From contig DATBDM010000063.1 of NCBI GenBank assembly GCA_036269915.1, positions 1 to 16,085 on the forward strand: DNA of 16,085 bases, written 5' to 3'. A program made the translations under genes and the position numbers. The notes below the pieces were generated by a model, which was given only the letters and a program-made list of their open reading frames with translations, was not told the DNA's origin and ran no database searches. Each line of letters starts with the position of its first letter. The stretch's first letter is position 1. The stretch comes from DATBDM01 sp036269915 (GTDB taxonomy: Bacteria > Actinomycetota > Thermoleophilia > Solirubrobacterales > Solirubrobacteraceae). This document shows positions 5,816 through 14,291 of the stretch, in pieces.

Positions 5816-6544
5816 ATGCAGCGCGCGCTCGTCCTGACTGCGGCGTTCTTCGCCATCGCTCCCGCGGCCCACGCCGCGACGCGGCCCCAGGCCGCGCTGG
5901 TCTCCTGCGACAAGGTGCACCACTCGGCCGTCTTCGAGGGGCGGATGGACAATCGCCCGGGCAGCGCGCGGATGCAGATGCGCTTCCAGCTGCAGGACCA
6001 CGGGCCGGGCGAGCACTGGGTGCGGGTGGCCGTCCCGGGCTTCAGCGCCTGGCAGTCGTCGGCCACCGGCCGCTCGCGCTACGTCTACACGAAGACCGTC
6101 GACGGGCTCGTCGGCCCGGCCTCCTACCGCGTCGTCGTCAGCTTCCGCTGGCTCGCGACCGACGGCACCGTGCTGCGGCGCGCCACCGACGTCTCGCCCG
6201 CGTGCCGCCAGCCCGACCCGCGGCCCGACCTGTCGGTCGCCGCGCTGGAGGTGCGCCCGGCGCTGCGTCCCCAGCGGCGCCGGTACGCGATCACGATCGC
6301 GAACACCGGGCGCTCCGCCGCGCCGGCGTCGCGCCTCGCGCTCGACCTCGGCGACGGCGGCACCCCGCTGGGCGCCACCGTCGGCGCGCTCGACCCGGGC
6401 GCGGAGCAGACCGTCGTCGTCACCGGCCGGGCCTGCGAACCCGGCACGCTGCTCACCGCCGCGGCCGACGCCACGGACGTGGTCGACGAGCACGAGGAGG
6501 ACGACGACACCTTCGCGCTGACCTGCCCCGCGGCCTCCGCCTGA
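5816..6544 (+). CDS. Secreted protein with a CARDB-like domain, function unknown
   Basis: The 242-residue product starts with a signal peptide: R3, a hydrophobic core LVLTAAFFAIAP, and a likely signal peptidase I site after AHA at residue 20. Residues about 21-125 form an unassigned beta-rich domain with a single early Cys (VSCDKVHHS). The second half (about 140-240) begins PDLSVAALEVRP and contains YAITIANTGRSAAPASRLALDLG, VGALDPGAEQTVVV and an acidic stretch DVVDEHEEDDD. This is the layout of a CARDB (bacterial cell-adhesion related, Ig-like) domain. ATG at 5816 is preferred over TTG at 5804 because it gives a compact signal peptide and has GAAAGA four nt upstream. A ferric-reductase-like gene follows on the same strand after 28 nt. 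No enzymatic role can be assigned. Confidence 0.75.
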   Translation: MQRALVLTAAFFAIAPAAHAATRPQAALVSCDKVHHSAVFEGRMDNRPGSARMQMRFQLQDHGPGEHWVRVAVPGFSAWQSSATGRSRYVYTKTVDGLVGPASYRVVVSFRWLATDGTVLRRATDVSPACRQPDPRPDLSVAALEVRPALRPQRRRYAITIANTGRSAAPASRLALDLGDGGTPLGATVGALDPGAEQTVVVTGRACEPGTLLTAAADATDVVDEHEEDDDTFALTCPAASA

Positions 6545-6572
6545 TCGGCCCGGCGCGTGGGAGGCTGTGCCC

Positions 6573-7913
6573 GTGCGCACAGCGTCCCGTCCACGAGGAG
6601 CCGCCGTCGCGCTCGCCGCGCTCGTGGCGCTCAACGGCGCCGCGATCGTGGTCCTGTGGATCCGCGCCGGCGGCTTCACGGACGTCCACGGCCTCGGCAG
6701 CGGGCTGACGAGCGCCGGCCGGCTCGCCGGGCTGCTCGGCGCCGCCGCCGCGCTGCTCGCGCTGCTGCTCCTGGCGCGCATACCGGTGCTCGACCGCCTC
6801 TACGGCTTCGACCGGCTCGCGGCCTGGCACCGGATCGACGCGCGCGCCTGCATCACGTTGCTGCTCGCGCACGCCGCGCTGATCCTCGCCGGCTACACGA
6901 TCGGCGACCGGATCTCGCTGTGGGCCGAGGTCAAGCGGCTGATCTCGGGCTACCCGGGCGTGATCACCGCGGTCGCCGGGCTGGCGATCCTCGTCGCCGT
7001 GGTGGTGACCTCGATCGTCGCCGTGCGTCGCCGGCTGCGCTACGAGACGTGGTGGTTCGTGCACCTGTACGCGTATCTGGCGATCGCGCTCGCCTTCAGC
7101 CACCAGATCGACACGGGCACGGCGTTCGTCGGCGACGGGCTCGCCCGGGCGTACTGGACGGCGCTCTACGCCGCGGTCGTCGCCGTGCTCGTCGTCTGCC
7201 GGATCGGGGCGCCGCTCGCGCGCAGCCTCTGGCACGACCTGCGCGTGGAGCGCGTCGTCGAGGAGGCGCCCGGCGTCGTCTCGATCGAGGTGGGCGGCCG
7301 CCGGCTCGAGCACCTGCGCGCGCGCTCGGGGCAGTTCCTGCTGTGGCGCTTCCTGACCCACGACCGCTGGTGGGAGGCGCATCCGTTCTCGCTCTCCGCC
7401 CGGCCGGACGGGCGCCGGCTGCGGATCACGGTCAAGTCGCTCGGCGACTTCACCCAGCGCCTCGGCGACGTGCGCCCGGGCACGCGCGTGATCGTCGAGG
7501 GTCCGTTCGGGGCGTTCACCACGGCGGCGCGGCGCCGGCCGCGCGTGGCGCTGATCGCCGGCGGCGTCGGCATCACGCCGATCCGGGCGCTGCTCGAGGA
7601 CATGCCCGGCGACCCCGGGGACATCACGGTCATCTACCGGGCGCTGAGCGACGGCGAGCTGATCCTGCGCGAGGAGCTCGAGGCGCTCGCGCGGCGGCGC
7701 GGCACGGAGCTGCACTACGTGATCGGCGACCACCGGGAGCCGACCGCGGGGGAGCTGCTCTCGCCGGAGCACCTGCGCGCGCTCGTGCCCGACATCGCGG
7801 CGCGCGACGTCTACGTCTGCGGCCCGCCGGCGATGGCCGATGCGACCCGCGCGAGCCTGATCGCCGCCGCGGTGCCCCGGCGGCAGATCGTCACGGAGCG
7901 CTTCGCCCTGTGA
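6573..7913 (+). CDS. Ferric reductase-like transmembrane flavocytochrome (FRE/NOX-type)
   Basis: The 446-residue product has an N-terminal membrane part (about 1-215) with roughly six helices and two spaced His pairs, H86/H100 and H164/H177, suited to bind two b-type hemes across the membrane. A ferredoxin-NADP reductase-type module follows: HPFSLS for FAD (270-275), GPFGAF, GGVGITP for NAD(P)H (330-336), VYVCGPP and a C-terminal ERF. It should move electrons from cytoplasmic NAD(P)H across the membrane to an external acceptor such as ferric iron or oxygen; the acceptor is unknown. GTG at 6573 is preferred because GGGAGG at 6559-6564 is 8 nt away. GTG at 6567 is in frame but only 2 nt from that site. 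It sits between the CARDB gene and rpmE and has no iron-uptake genes nearby. Confidence 0.88.
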   Translation: MRTASRPRGAAVALAALVALNGAAIVVLWIRAGGFTDVHGLGSGLTSAGRLAGLLGAAAALLALLLLARIPVLDRLYGFDRLAAWHRIDARACITLLLAHAALILAGYTIGDRISLWAEVKRLISGYPGVITAVAGLAILVAVVVTSIVAVRRRLRYETWWFVHLYAYLAIALAFSHQIDTGTAFVGDGLARAYWTALYAAVVAVLVVCRIGAPLARSLWHDLRVERVVEEAPGVVSIEVGGRRLEHLRARSGQFLLWRFLTHDRWWEAHPFSLSARPDGRRLRITVKSLGDFTQRLGDVRPGTRVIVEGPFGAFTTAARRRPRVALIAGGVGITPIRALLEDMPGDPGDITVIYRALSDGELILREELEALARRRGTELHYVIGDHREPTAGELLSPEHLRALVPDIAARDVYVCGPPAMADATRASLIAAAVPRRQIVTERFAL

Positions 7914-7939
7914 GCCGGTTCACGGAGCGCGACGGCATC

Positions 7940-7945
7940 TACACT
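7940..7945 (+). promoter_or_regulatory. -10 box of rpmE (TACACT)
   Basis: TACACT lies 10 nt before the rpmE ATG at 7956, and no Shine-Dalgarno sequence is present in between. TTCACG at 7919-7924 is a weak -35 candidate with a 15-nt spacer. This suggests a leaderless or nearly leaderless transcript that starts the rpmE-DUF1385 unit. Confidence 0.5.
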
Positions 7946-7955
7946 GGACTACATC

Positions 7956-8168
7956 ATGAAGACTGAAATCCATCCCGACTACCCGGTGGCGACCGTCCGC
8001 TGCACGTGCGGGAACGTGTTCGAGACCCGCTCGACGAAGGGCGACATCCACGTCGAGATCTGCTCGAACTGCCACCCCTTCTACACGGGCAAGCAGAAGC
8101 TCGTGGACACCGGCGGCCGCGTCGAGCGCTTCCAGCGCCGCGCCGCCAAGCGCGCCGCCTCGAAGTAA
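7956..8168 (+). CDS. rpmE: 50S ribosomal protein L31 (zinc-binding form)
   Basis: The 70-residue product matches bacterial L31: MKTEIHPDYP at the start, the zinc ligands C16-x-C18 and C36-x2-C39, HPFYTGKQKLVDTGGRVERFQRR, and a basic tail. The presence of all four Cys marks the zinc-containing (C+) paralogue rather than the zinc-free form induced in zinc starvation. It is a late-assembling protein of the large subunit that helps bridge the subunits. In many Actinobacteria and Firmicutes rpmE lies just upstream of prfA; here a DUF1385 gene lies between them, as part of the same translation-related cluster. Confidence 0.97.
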   Translation: MKTEIHPDYPVATVRCTCGNVFETRSTKGDIHVEICSNCHPFYTGKQKLVDTGGRVERFQRRAAKRAASK

Positions 8169-8208
8169 CCCGCTCAGGTTCGCGCATCAGGCTGCCGATC
8201 CAGAGGTC

Positions 8209-9162
8209 GTGAGCAGCGATGACCTCTCGGACGGCCGCCTGACCGCGCAGCGCGACGCCCCGGTCGGCGGTCAGGCCGTCATGGAGGGCGTCATGATGCG
8301 CGGCGTCTCCACGTGGGCCGTCGCCGTGCGCCGCCAGTCCGGCACCATCGACGTCGAGTCGCACCCGCTGGTCTCCTGGGGCCGGCACCATCCCGCCCTG
8401 CGCTGGCCCGTCGTGCGCGGCGTCGTCGCGCTCGGCCAGTCGCTGAACATCGGCTTCAAGGCCCTCGGCATCTCCGCCAACGCGCAGCAGCCCGAGGACG
8501 CCGAGCCGATCGGCCGCGCCACCTGGGCCGGCACGCTCGCGCTGTCGCTGCTCTTCGCGGTCGGCCTGTTCTTCGTCGTCCCGGTCACGCTGGCGAGCCT
8601 GGTCAAGGACCAGCTCGGCTCGGCCTGGCTGTTCTGGGTCGTCGAGGGCGCGATCCGCACCGCGATCTTCCTCGGCTACCTCGGCCTGATGTCGCGCCTG
8701 CGCGACCTGCGGCGCGTGTTCGAGTACCACGGCGCCGAGCACAAGGTCATCTCCTGCTTCGAGGCCGGCGAGCCGCTCGAGCCCGCGAGTGCGCAGCGGT
8801 TCTCCCGCCTGCACCCGCGCTGCGGGACCTCGTTCCTGCTCGTGGTGATGATCGTCGCCATCTTCGTCTTCGCCCCGATCGGCCTGCCCGCCTGGTACGT
8901 GCTCGTGCCGACGCGCATCCTCGGCGTCCCGCTGATCGCCGGTCTCTCCTTCGAGCTGATCAAGTGGGCCGGCCGCAACCGCTCGCACGGCTCCGTGCGC
9001 GCGATCATGTGGCCCGGCATGCAGCTGCAGCGCCTCACCACCCGCGAGCCCGACCACGAGCAGCTCGCCGTCGCGATCGCCGCGCTGGAGGCCGTCCTCG
9101 CCGTCGAGGACCCGCGCGCCGCGGCCGCCGCCGACCGGGTGGGCATGGAGGTTGTGGCGTAG
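8209..9162 (+). CDS. DUF1385 membrane protein (YqhQ-like)
   Basis: The 317-residue product has the DUF1385 opening motif VGGQAVMEGVMMRG (19-32), the conserved EYHGAEHK (172-179) and HPRCGTSF (202-209). About four membrane segments lie at roughly 105-131, 139-161, 207-223 and 229-253. The conserved His, Glu and Cys residues between membrane segments look like a metal or catalytic site, but no biochemical role is established that I know of. The family often sits beside rpmE, prfA and prmC, as here, which hints at a link with translation or membrane-protein quality control. GTG at 8209 is the best start. The upstream AGAGG (8202-8206) is too close to be an ideal ribosome binding site, and the next in-frame ATG (8281) would cut off the GGQAV motif. 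Confidence 0.9.
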   Translation: MSSDDLSDGRLTAQRDAPVGGQAVMEGVMMRGVSTWAVAVRRQSGTIDVESHPLVSWGRHHPALRWPVVRGVVALGQSLNIGFKALGISANAQQPEDAEPIGRATWAGTLALSLLFAVGLFFVVPVTLASLVKDQLGSAWLFWVVEGAIRTAIFLGYLGLMSRLRDLRRVFEYHGAEHKVISCFEAGEPLEPASAQRFSRLHPRCGTSFLLVVMIVAIFVFAPIGLPAWYVLVPTRILGVPLIAGLSFELIKWAGRNRSHGSVRAIMWPGMQLQRLTTREPDHEQLAVAIAALEAVLAVEDPRAAAAADRVGMEVVA

Positions 9163-9185
9163 CGGTAGCCGCCGGGCTCGGGCCG

Positions 9186-9202
9186 CGCCCGCGGAGCGGG
9201 CG
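9186..9202 (+). terminator. Hairpin after the DUF1385 gene, possible terminator
   Basis: CGCCCGC (9186-9192) pairs perfectly with GCGGGCG (9196-9202) around a GGA loop, 23 nt after the stop codon. There is no T-tract. It is plausible as a GC-type terminator that separates the rpmE-DUF1385 unit from prfA. Confidence 0.4.
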
Positions 9203-9357
9203 AACGTCAACTGCGGCGGGTAGGGAACGGGCTCGGCCGGGAGGGAGAAACGTCGCCTCGCCCGGCGGGCACCGCGGTGGGCTGACGTTTCGGCCGAATG
9301 CGGCGTCGAACGTCACTCCTCTCGCGCTGGCGGCCAGGCGAGACGCGTCGACGCGTC
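9202..9357 (+). repeat. Gene-free region with four AACGTC boxes and several palindromes
   Basis: This is the core of the 249-bp stretch between the DUF1385 gene and prfA (9163-9411). The box GAACGTC or GAAACGTC occurs at 9202-9208, 9247-9254 and 9308-9314, and in reverse at 9284-9291. The second and third copies form an 8-bp inverted repeat, GAAACGTC/GACGTTTC. Between them lie GCCCG-G-CGGGC (9260-9270) and the palindrome CACCGCGGTG (9270-9279). At 9342-9357 is a 16-bp perfect palindrome made of GACGCGTC twice. No coding potential is convincing. It could be a structured RNA, an operator cluster, or a decayed repeat. Confidence 0.4.
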
Positions 9358-9395
9358 CAACCGCGGCCGCCGGGTCGAACTCGCCGCCTCGGCTC

Positions 9396-9401
9396 TAGAC
9401 T
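9396..9401 (+). promoter_or_regulatory. -10 box of prfA (TAGACT)
   Basis: TAGACT lies 10 nt before the prfA ATG at 9412, with no ribosome binding site between. TCGAAC at 9375-9380 is a weak -35 candidate (15-nt spacer). A leaderless prfA transcript is inferred. Confidence 0.5.
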
Positions 9402-9411
9402 CGATCGCCGG

Positions 9412-10464
9412 ATGATCGAGTCGCTGGTGGAGCAGATCGAGGCGCGCTATGCCGAGGTGCAGGCGCAGATGTCGGACCCCGAGGTGATCGGGGACCGTCA
9501 GCGCTACGCCGACGCGGGCCGCGCCTTCACCCAGCTCTCGGCCGCCGCGAGGCTCGCCGAGCAGTACCGGCTCGCGGTCTCGGACGCCGAGGGCGCCGAG
9601 GAGCTGCTCGAGGAGGGCGGCGAGGACGCCGAGCTGCGCGACGAGCTGCGCGACGCCCGCGAGCGCATCGAGCGCCTCGAGGAGGAGATCCGCCTCGCGA
9701 TGGTCGAGCGCGATCCCTCCGACGACAAGAATGTGATCGTCGAGATCCGCGCGGGCATCGGCGGCGACGAGGCCGCGCTGTGGGCCGGCGACGTCTACCG
9801 GATGCTCACCCACTACGCCGCGCGCAAGGGCTTCGCGACCGAGACGATGGCGGCCGCCGACGGCGCGTACACGTTCGAGATCCGCGGCGACGGCGCCTAC
9901 TCGGTGTTCAAGTTCGAGGGCGGCACGCATCGCGTCCAGCGCGTCCCGGAGACGGAGTCCCAGGGCCGCATCCACACCTCGACCGCGACGGTCGCGGTGC
10001 TGCCCGAGGCCGAGGAGGTCGACGTCCACGTCGATCCCAACGACCTCCAGATCGACGTCTACCGCTCCTCCGGGCCTGGCGGGCAGTCGGTCAACACGAC
10101 CGACTCCGCCGTGCGCATCACCCACAAGCCGACGGGCGTCGTCGTCTCGATGCAGGACGAGAAGTCCCAGCTGCAGAACCGCGAGCGCGCGATGAAGGTG
10201 CTGCGCGCGCGGCTCTACGAGCGCGAGCTCGCCGCGCGCCGGGCCGAGCAGGCCGCCGCCCGCTCCGCCCAGGTCGGGACCGGCGAGCGCTCCGAGAAGA
10301 TCCGCACGTACAACTTCCCCGAGCGCCGCGTCACCGACCACCGCGTCAAGGTCACGGTCCACAACCTCGACCAGGTGCTCGCCGGGGAGCTCGACGAGCT
10401 GACCGGCGCGCTGCAGGACGACGAGAAGCGCAAGCGGCTCGACGCCGCCTCGCAGTCCGCATGA
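9412..10464 (+). CDS. prfA: Peptide chain release factor 1
   Basis: The 350-residue product is a complete class I release factor. It has the N-terminal helical domain, the stop-codon recognition region RVPETESQGRIHTSTATVAV with the P-x-T tripeptide (P179-E-T181) that marks RF1 (UAA/UAG) rather than the SPF of RF2, and the catalytic GGQ at 223-225 within SSGPGGQSVNTTDSAV. The Gln225 side chain is the expected target of PrmC methylation, and prmC lies about 3 kb downstream. The start is ATG at 9412, giving MIESLVEQIEARY; the frame stays open back to 9298, but the added residues are Arg-rich and unlike the family. A -10 box 10 nt upstream and no Shine-Dalgarno sequence suggest leaderless translation. 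Confidence 0.97.
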   Translation: MIESLVEQIEARYAEVQAQMSDPEVIGDRQRYADAGRAFTQLSAAARLAEQYRLAVSDAEGAEELLEEGGEDAELRDELRDARERIERLEEEIRLAMVERDPSDDKNVIVEIRAGIGGDEAALWAGDVYRMLTHYAARKGFATETMAAADGAYTFEIRGDGAYSVFKFEGGTHRVQRVPETESQGRIHTSTATVAVLPEAEEVDVHVDPNDLQIDVYRSSGPGGQSVNTTDSAVRITHKPTGVVVSMQDEKSQLQNRERAMKVLRARLYERELAARRAEQAAARSAQVGTGERSEKIRTYNFPERRVTDHRVKVTVHNLDQVLAGELDELTGALQDDEKRKRLDAASQSA

Positions 10465-10505
10465 GCCGAACTCTCATCTTCGGTCATTAGCTTCGCCGCC
10501 CAAGT

Positions 10506-10529
10506 GCGCCTGGCCGGGAGGGCCGGCGC
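10506..10529 (+). terminator. Hairpin between prfA and the S53 protease gene
   Basis: GCGCC-T-GGCC (10506-10515) pairs with GGCCGGCGC (10521-10529), giving a 9-bp stem with one bulged T and a GGGAG loop. It lies 41 nt after the prfA stop and 20 nt before the next start. It may end the prfA transcript or form a structure in the protease 5' UTR. There is no T-tract. Confidence 0.4.
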
Positions 10530-10537
10530 CACGGGAT

Positions 10538-10545
10538 AAGGGAGG
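10538..10545 (+). promoter_or_regulatory. Strong ribosome binding site of the S53 protease gene
   Basis: AAGGGAGG four nt before the ATG at 10550 is one of the strongest Shine-Dalgarno matches in the window. It contrasts with the neighbouring genes that lack one. It fixes the start and implies a transcript with a true 5' UTR. Confidence 0.6.
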
Positions 10546-10549
10546 CCAG

Positions 10550-12046
10550 ATGGCCAAGCAGTTCTGGAAGGCGCCCCTGCTGGCGCTCGGGATCCTTGCG
10601 GTGACGGCCGGGTCCGCCGCCGCTGCGGTCTCGGCGCCGGGCAGCGTCGCGCACCCCAAGACCGCCGGCACCGGCGGCACGCCGTGCAACTCCGCGGGCA
10701 TCCACTGCTACACGCCGCAGCAGATGACCGACGCCTACGGCGTCAGCGCGCTGCACGCCGCGGGCACCAAGGGCGACGGGCAGACGATCGTGCTCGTCGA
10801 CTCCTACGGCACCCCGACGGGTGCGCAGGACCTCAAGACGTTCCACGACACGTTCTATCCGAACGAGCCGAACCCGAACTTCGACGAGGTCTATCCGAAC
10901 GGCAAGCCGAACTACACGGCCTGCAACGGCAACGGGACCCAGCACTCGGGTCCGTGCGCGGCCGAGGGCTGGGCCGGTGAGGCGACGCTCGACATCGAGT
11001 GGGCCTACGCGATGGCGCCGCACGCGCACATCGTGCTGCTCGCCGTCCCGCCCGCCGAGACGGAGGGCGTGCAGGGAATGCCGAACCTGTTCAAGGCGAT
11101 CTCGGGGGCGGTCGACACCTACCCGGCCGGCACGGTCTTCTCGATGAGCTTCGGCGTCGACGAGCCGACGTTCGGCAGCGCGGCGCAGTCGCAGACCGCC
11201 AAGTTCGACCAGACGTTCCAGAAGGGCCTCGCGAAGGGCGACACCTTCTTCGCGTCCTCGGGCGACGACGGCACGACCGGCACGGAGAAGAACGCGCACA
11301 ACACGCGCAGCTACGACTACCCGACCGTCGGCTGGCCGGCGTCGAGCCCGTACGTGACCGCCGTCGGCGGCACGCAACTCATGTACGACTGGCGCTGGAA
11401 CCCGACCACCGACGTGCCGTTCACGGCGGACGGGAACTACAACCCGGCGTACTTCGCCGCCACCCAGACGAACACGATCACCGAGCCGGTCTGGAACGAG
11501 TCGTGGCTGCCCGCCGCGACCGGCGGCGGCCCGAGCCAGATCTACCCGCGGCCGTCGTGGCAGAGCGCCGAGGCCGGCGTGATCGGCGGCAACCATCGCG
11601 GTGTCCCGGACCTGTCCTGGAACGCGGCGGTCAACGGCGGCGTGCTCGTCTACACGTCGTACTTCCCGGCCGACAGCGCGCCGGGCTTCCACATCTACGG
11701 CGGCACCAGCGCGGCGTCGCCGCAGGTCGCCGGCGTCGTGGCGCTGGCCGACCAGCAGCAGCGCGAGAGCGGCGGCCAGCCGATCGGCTGGCTGAACCCG
11801 CTGCTCTACCAGAAGGTGCAGAGCTCGGCGTTCAAGGACATCGTGCCGGAGACCTACGGCACGGCCCTGAGCGGCCAGCTCGTCAACAACACCCTGTTCG
11901 ACTACAACGGCGACGGCCAGCCGGTGACGGTCGGCCCCGTTCCGGGTCACCGGACCCTGGGCGGCTGGGACGAGACGACGGGCTTCGGCTCGCCGAAGGC
12001 GTCGCAGTTCGTGGCGCAGATCCGCGCCGCGCGCAACACGCCGTAA
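10550..12046 (+). CDS. Secreted sedolisin-type serine-carboxyl peptidase (S53 family)
   Basis: The 498-residue product has an N-terminal signal peptide (KAPLLALGILAVTAGSAAAA, cleavage near residue 26). A complete S53 catalytic core follows: E144 and D148 in GEATLDIEW, oxyanion Asp239 in SSGDDG, and nucleophile Ser387 in GGTSAASP. The C-terminal calcium site is suggested by FKDIVPE (D430-I431) and GWDETTGFGSP. Sedolisins are secreted endopeptidases, often active at low pH. The usual activation prodomain of roughly 180 residues is missing; only about 30 residues separate the signal peptide from CYTPQQMTDAYGV. Two Cys pairs (C46/C53, C125/C136) could form disulfides. An EF-hand-like D451-Y-N-G-D-G loop is inserted before the last motif. 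The gene splits the prfA-prmC cluster and faces glcD. Confidence 0.93.
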   Translation: MAKQFWKAPLLALGILAVTAGSAAAAVSAPGSVAHPKTAGTGGTPCNSAGIHCYTPQQMTDAYGVSALHAAGTKGDGQTIVLVDSYGTPTGAQDLKTFHDTFYPNEPNPNFDEVYPNGKPNYTACNGNGTQHSGPCAAEGWAGEATLDIEWAYAMAPHAHIVLLAVPPAETEGVQGMPNLFKAISGAVDTYPAGTVFSMSFGVDEPTFGSAAQSQTAKFDQTFQKGLAKGDTFFASSGDDGTTGTEKNAHNTRSYDYPTVGWPASSPYVTAVGGTQLMYDWRWNPTTDVPFTADGNYNPAYFAATQTNTITEPVWNESWLPAATGGGPSQIYPRPSWQSAEAGVIGGNHRGVPDLSWNAAVNGGVLVYTSYFPADSAPGFHIYGGTSAASPQVAGVVALADQQQRESGGQPIGWLNPLLYQKVQSSAFKDIVPETYGTALSGQLVNNTLFDYNGDGQPVTVGPVPGHRTLGGWDETTGFGSPKASQFVAQIRAARNTP

Positions 12047-12070
12047 CGCGTCTGCCGGACGCGGGCGGCG

Positions 12071-13441
<1,371 letters not shown>

Positions 13442-13448
13442 GCGTGCC

Positions 13449-13454
13449 ACCCTA
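13449..13454 (-). promoter_or_regulatory. -10 box of the glcD-like gene (TAGGGT)
   Basis: On the minus strand, TAGGGT lies 7 nt before the ATG at 13441 with no ribosome binding site between, implying a leaderless transcript. It lies within the 19-bp gap between the divergent start codons of this gene and prmC, so the two genes may share or compete for promoter space. Confidence 0.5.
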
Positions 13455-13460
13455 GAGCCG

Positions 13461-14291
13461 ATGCCCCGCGCCCCGCTCGCCCGCACCTCGGTCCGCGACG
13501 CGCTGGACTCGGCGGTGATCGCGTTGGGCGCCGCGGGGTGCGAGACGCCGCGACTCGACGCCGAGGTGCTGCTCGCCGACGTGCTCGGCGCGGACCGCGC
13601 CGCGCTGATCGCCCATCCCGGGCGCGAGCTCGAGCCCGGCGAGGCGCGCGCGTTCCAGGACGCCGCGCGGAGGCGCTCGCGCCGCGAGCCCGTCGCCTAC
13701 ATCGTCGGCCGTCGCGGCTTCCGCCGGCTCGACCTCGAGGTCGACGCCCGCGCGCTGATCCCCAGGCCCGAGACCGAGCACCTGGTCGAGGCCGCGCTGT
13801 CGCTGCCGCGGGGCGCGTCGATCGTCGACGTCGGCACCGGATCGGGAGCGATCGCGCTCGCGCTCAAGGACGAGCGGCCCGACCTGCGGGTGACGGGGAC
13901 CGACGCGAGCGCGGACGCGCTGGCGCTCGCGCGCGCCAACGGGGCGCGACTCGGCCTCGACGTGCAGTGGCGCGAGGGCGACCTGCTCGCGGGCGTCGAA
14001 GCCGCCGACGCGGTCGTCTCGAACCCGCCGTACATCGCCGTCGGCGCGCGTGTGCCCGCGGAGCTCGGCTTCGAGCCGGTCGGCGCGCTGCTCGCGGGCG
14101 AGACGGGCTACGAGGTCTACGAGCGGCTCGCGCCCGCCGCGGCCGCGACCGGCGCGGCCTTCGCCGCCTTCGAGGTCGGGATGGGACAGGCGCCCGGGGT
14201 CGCCGAGCTCCTGCGCGGTGCCGGCTTCGGCGAGATCGAGGTCGTCCCCGACCTCGCCGGGATCGACCGGGTGGTGGTCGGGCGCCGATGA
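13461..14291 (+). CDS. prmC: Release factor glutamine methyltransferase
   Basis: The 276-residue product has the helical N-terminal release-factor-binding domain (about 10-85, with PRLDAEVLLADVLG) and a class I SAM methyltransferase domain. The latter has VDVGTGSGAIALAL (122-135) for SAM binding and the glutamine-holding motif NPPY at 188-191. It methylates the Gln of the GGQ motif in RF1 and RF2, and prfA is encoded about 3 kb upstream. ATG at 13461 gives the family-like MPRAPLARTSVRDAL; an in-frame ATG at 13434 would overlap the divergent oxidase gene. No Shine-Dalgarno sequence is seen, and TAGAGC at 13453-13458 is too close to serve as its -10 box. The stop overlaps the sua5 ATG by 4 nt, so the two should be translationally coupled. 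Confidence 0.95.
   Translation: MPRAPLARTSVRDALDSAVIALGAAGCETPRLDAEVLLADVLGADRAALIAHPGRELEPGEARAFQDAARRRSRREPVAYIVGRRGFRRLDLEVDARALIPRPETEHLVEAALSLPRGASIVDVGTGSGAIALALKDERPDLRVTGTDASADALALARANGARLGLDVQWREGDLLAGVEAADAVVSNPPYIAVGARVPAELGFEPVGALLAGETGYEVYERLAPAAAATGAAFAAFEVGMGQAPGVAELLRGAGFGEIEVVPDLAGIDRVVVGRR

Noticed and set aside
7891..7930. 11-bp direct repeat TCACGGAGCGC at 7891-7901 and 7920-7930 around the end of the ferric reductase gene
   Set aside because: The first copy lies in conserved coding sequence (VTERFAL), so the match is probably chance. It has no symmetry or further copies.
9298..9411. N-terminal extension of prfA
   Set aside because: The added 38 residues are Arg-rich and absent from RF1, and a -10 box lies within this stretch just before ATG 9412.
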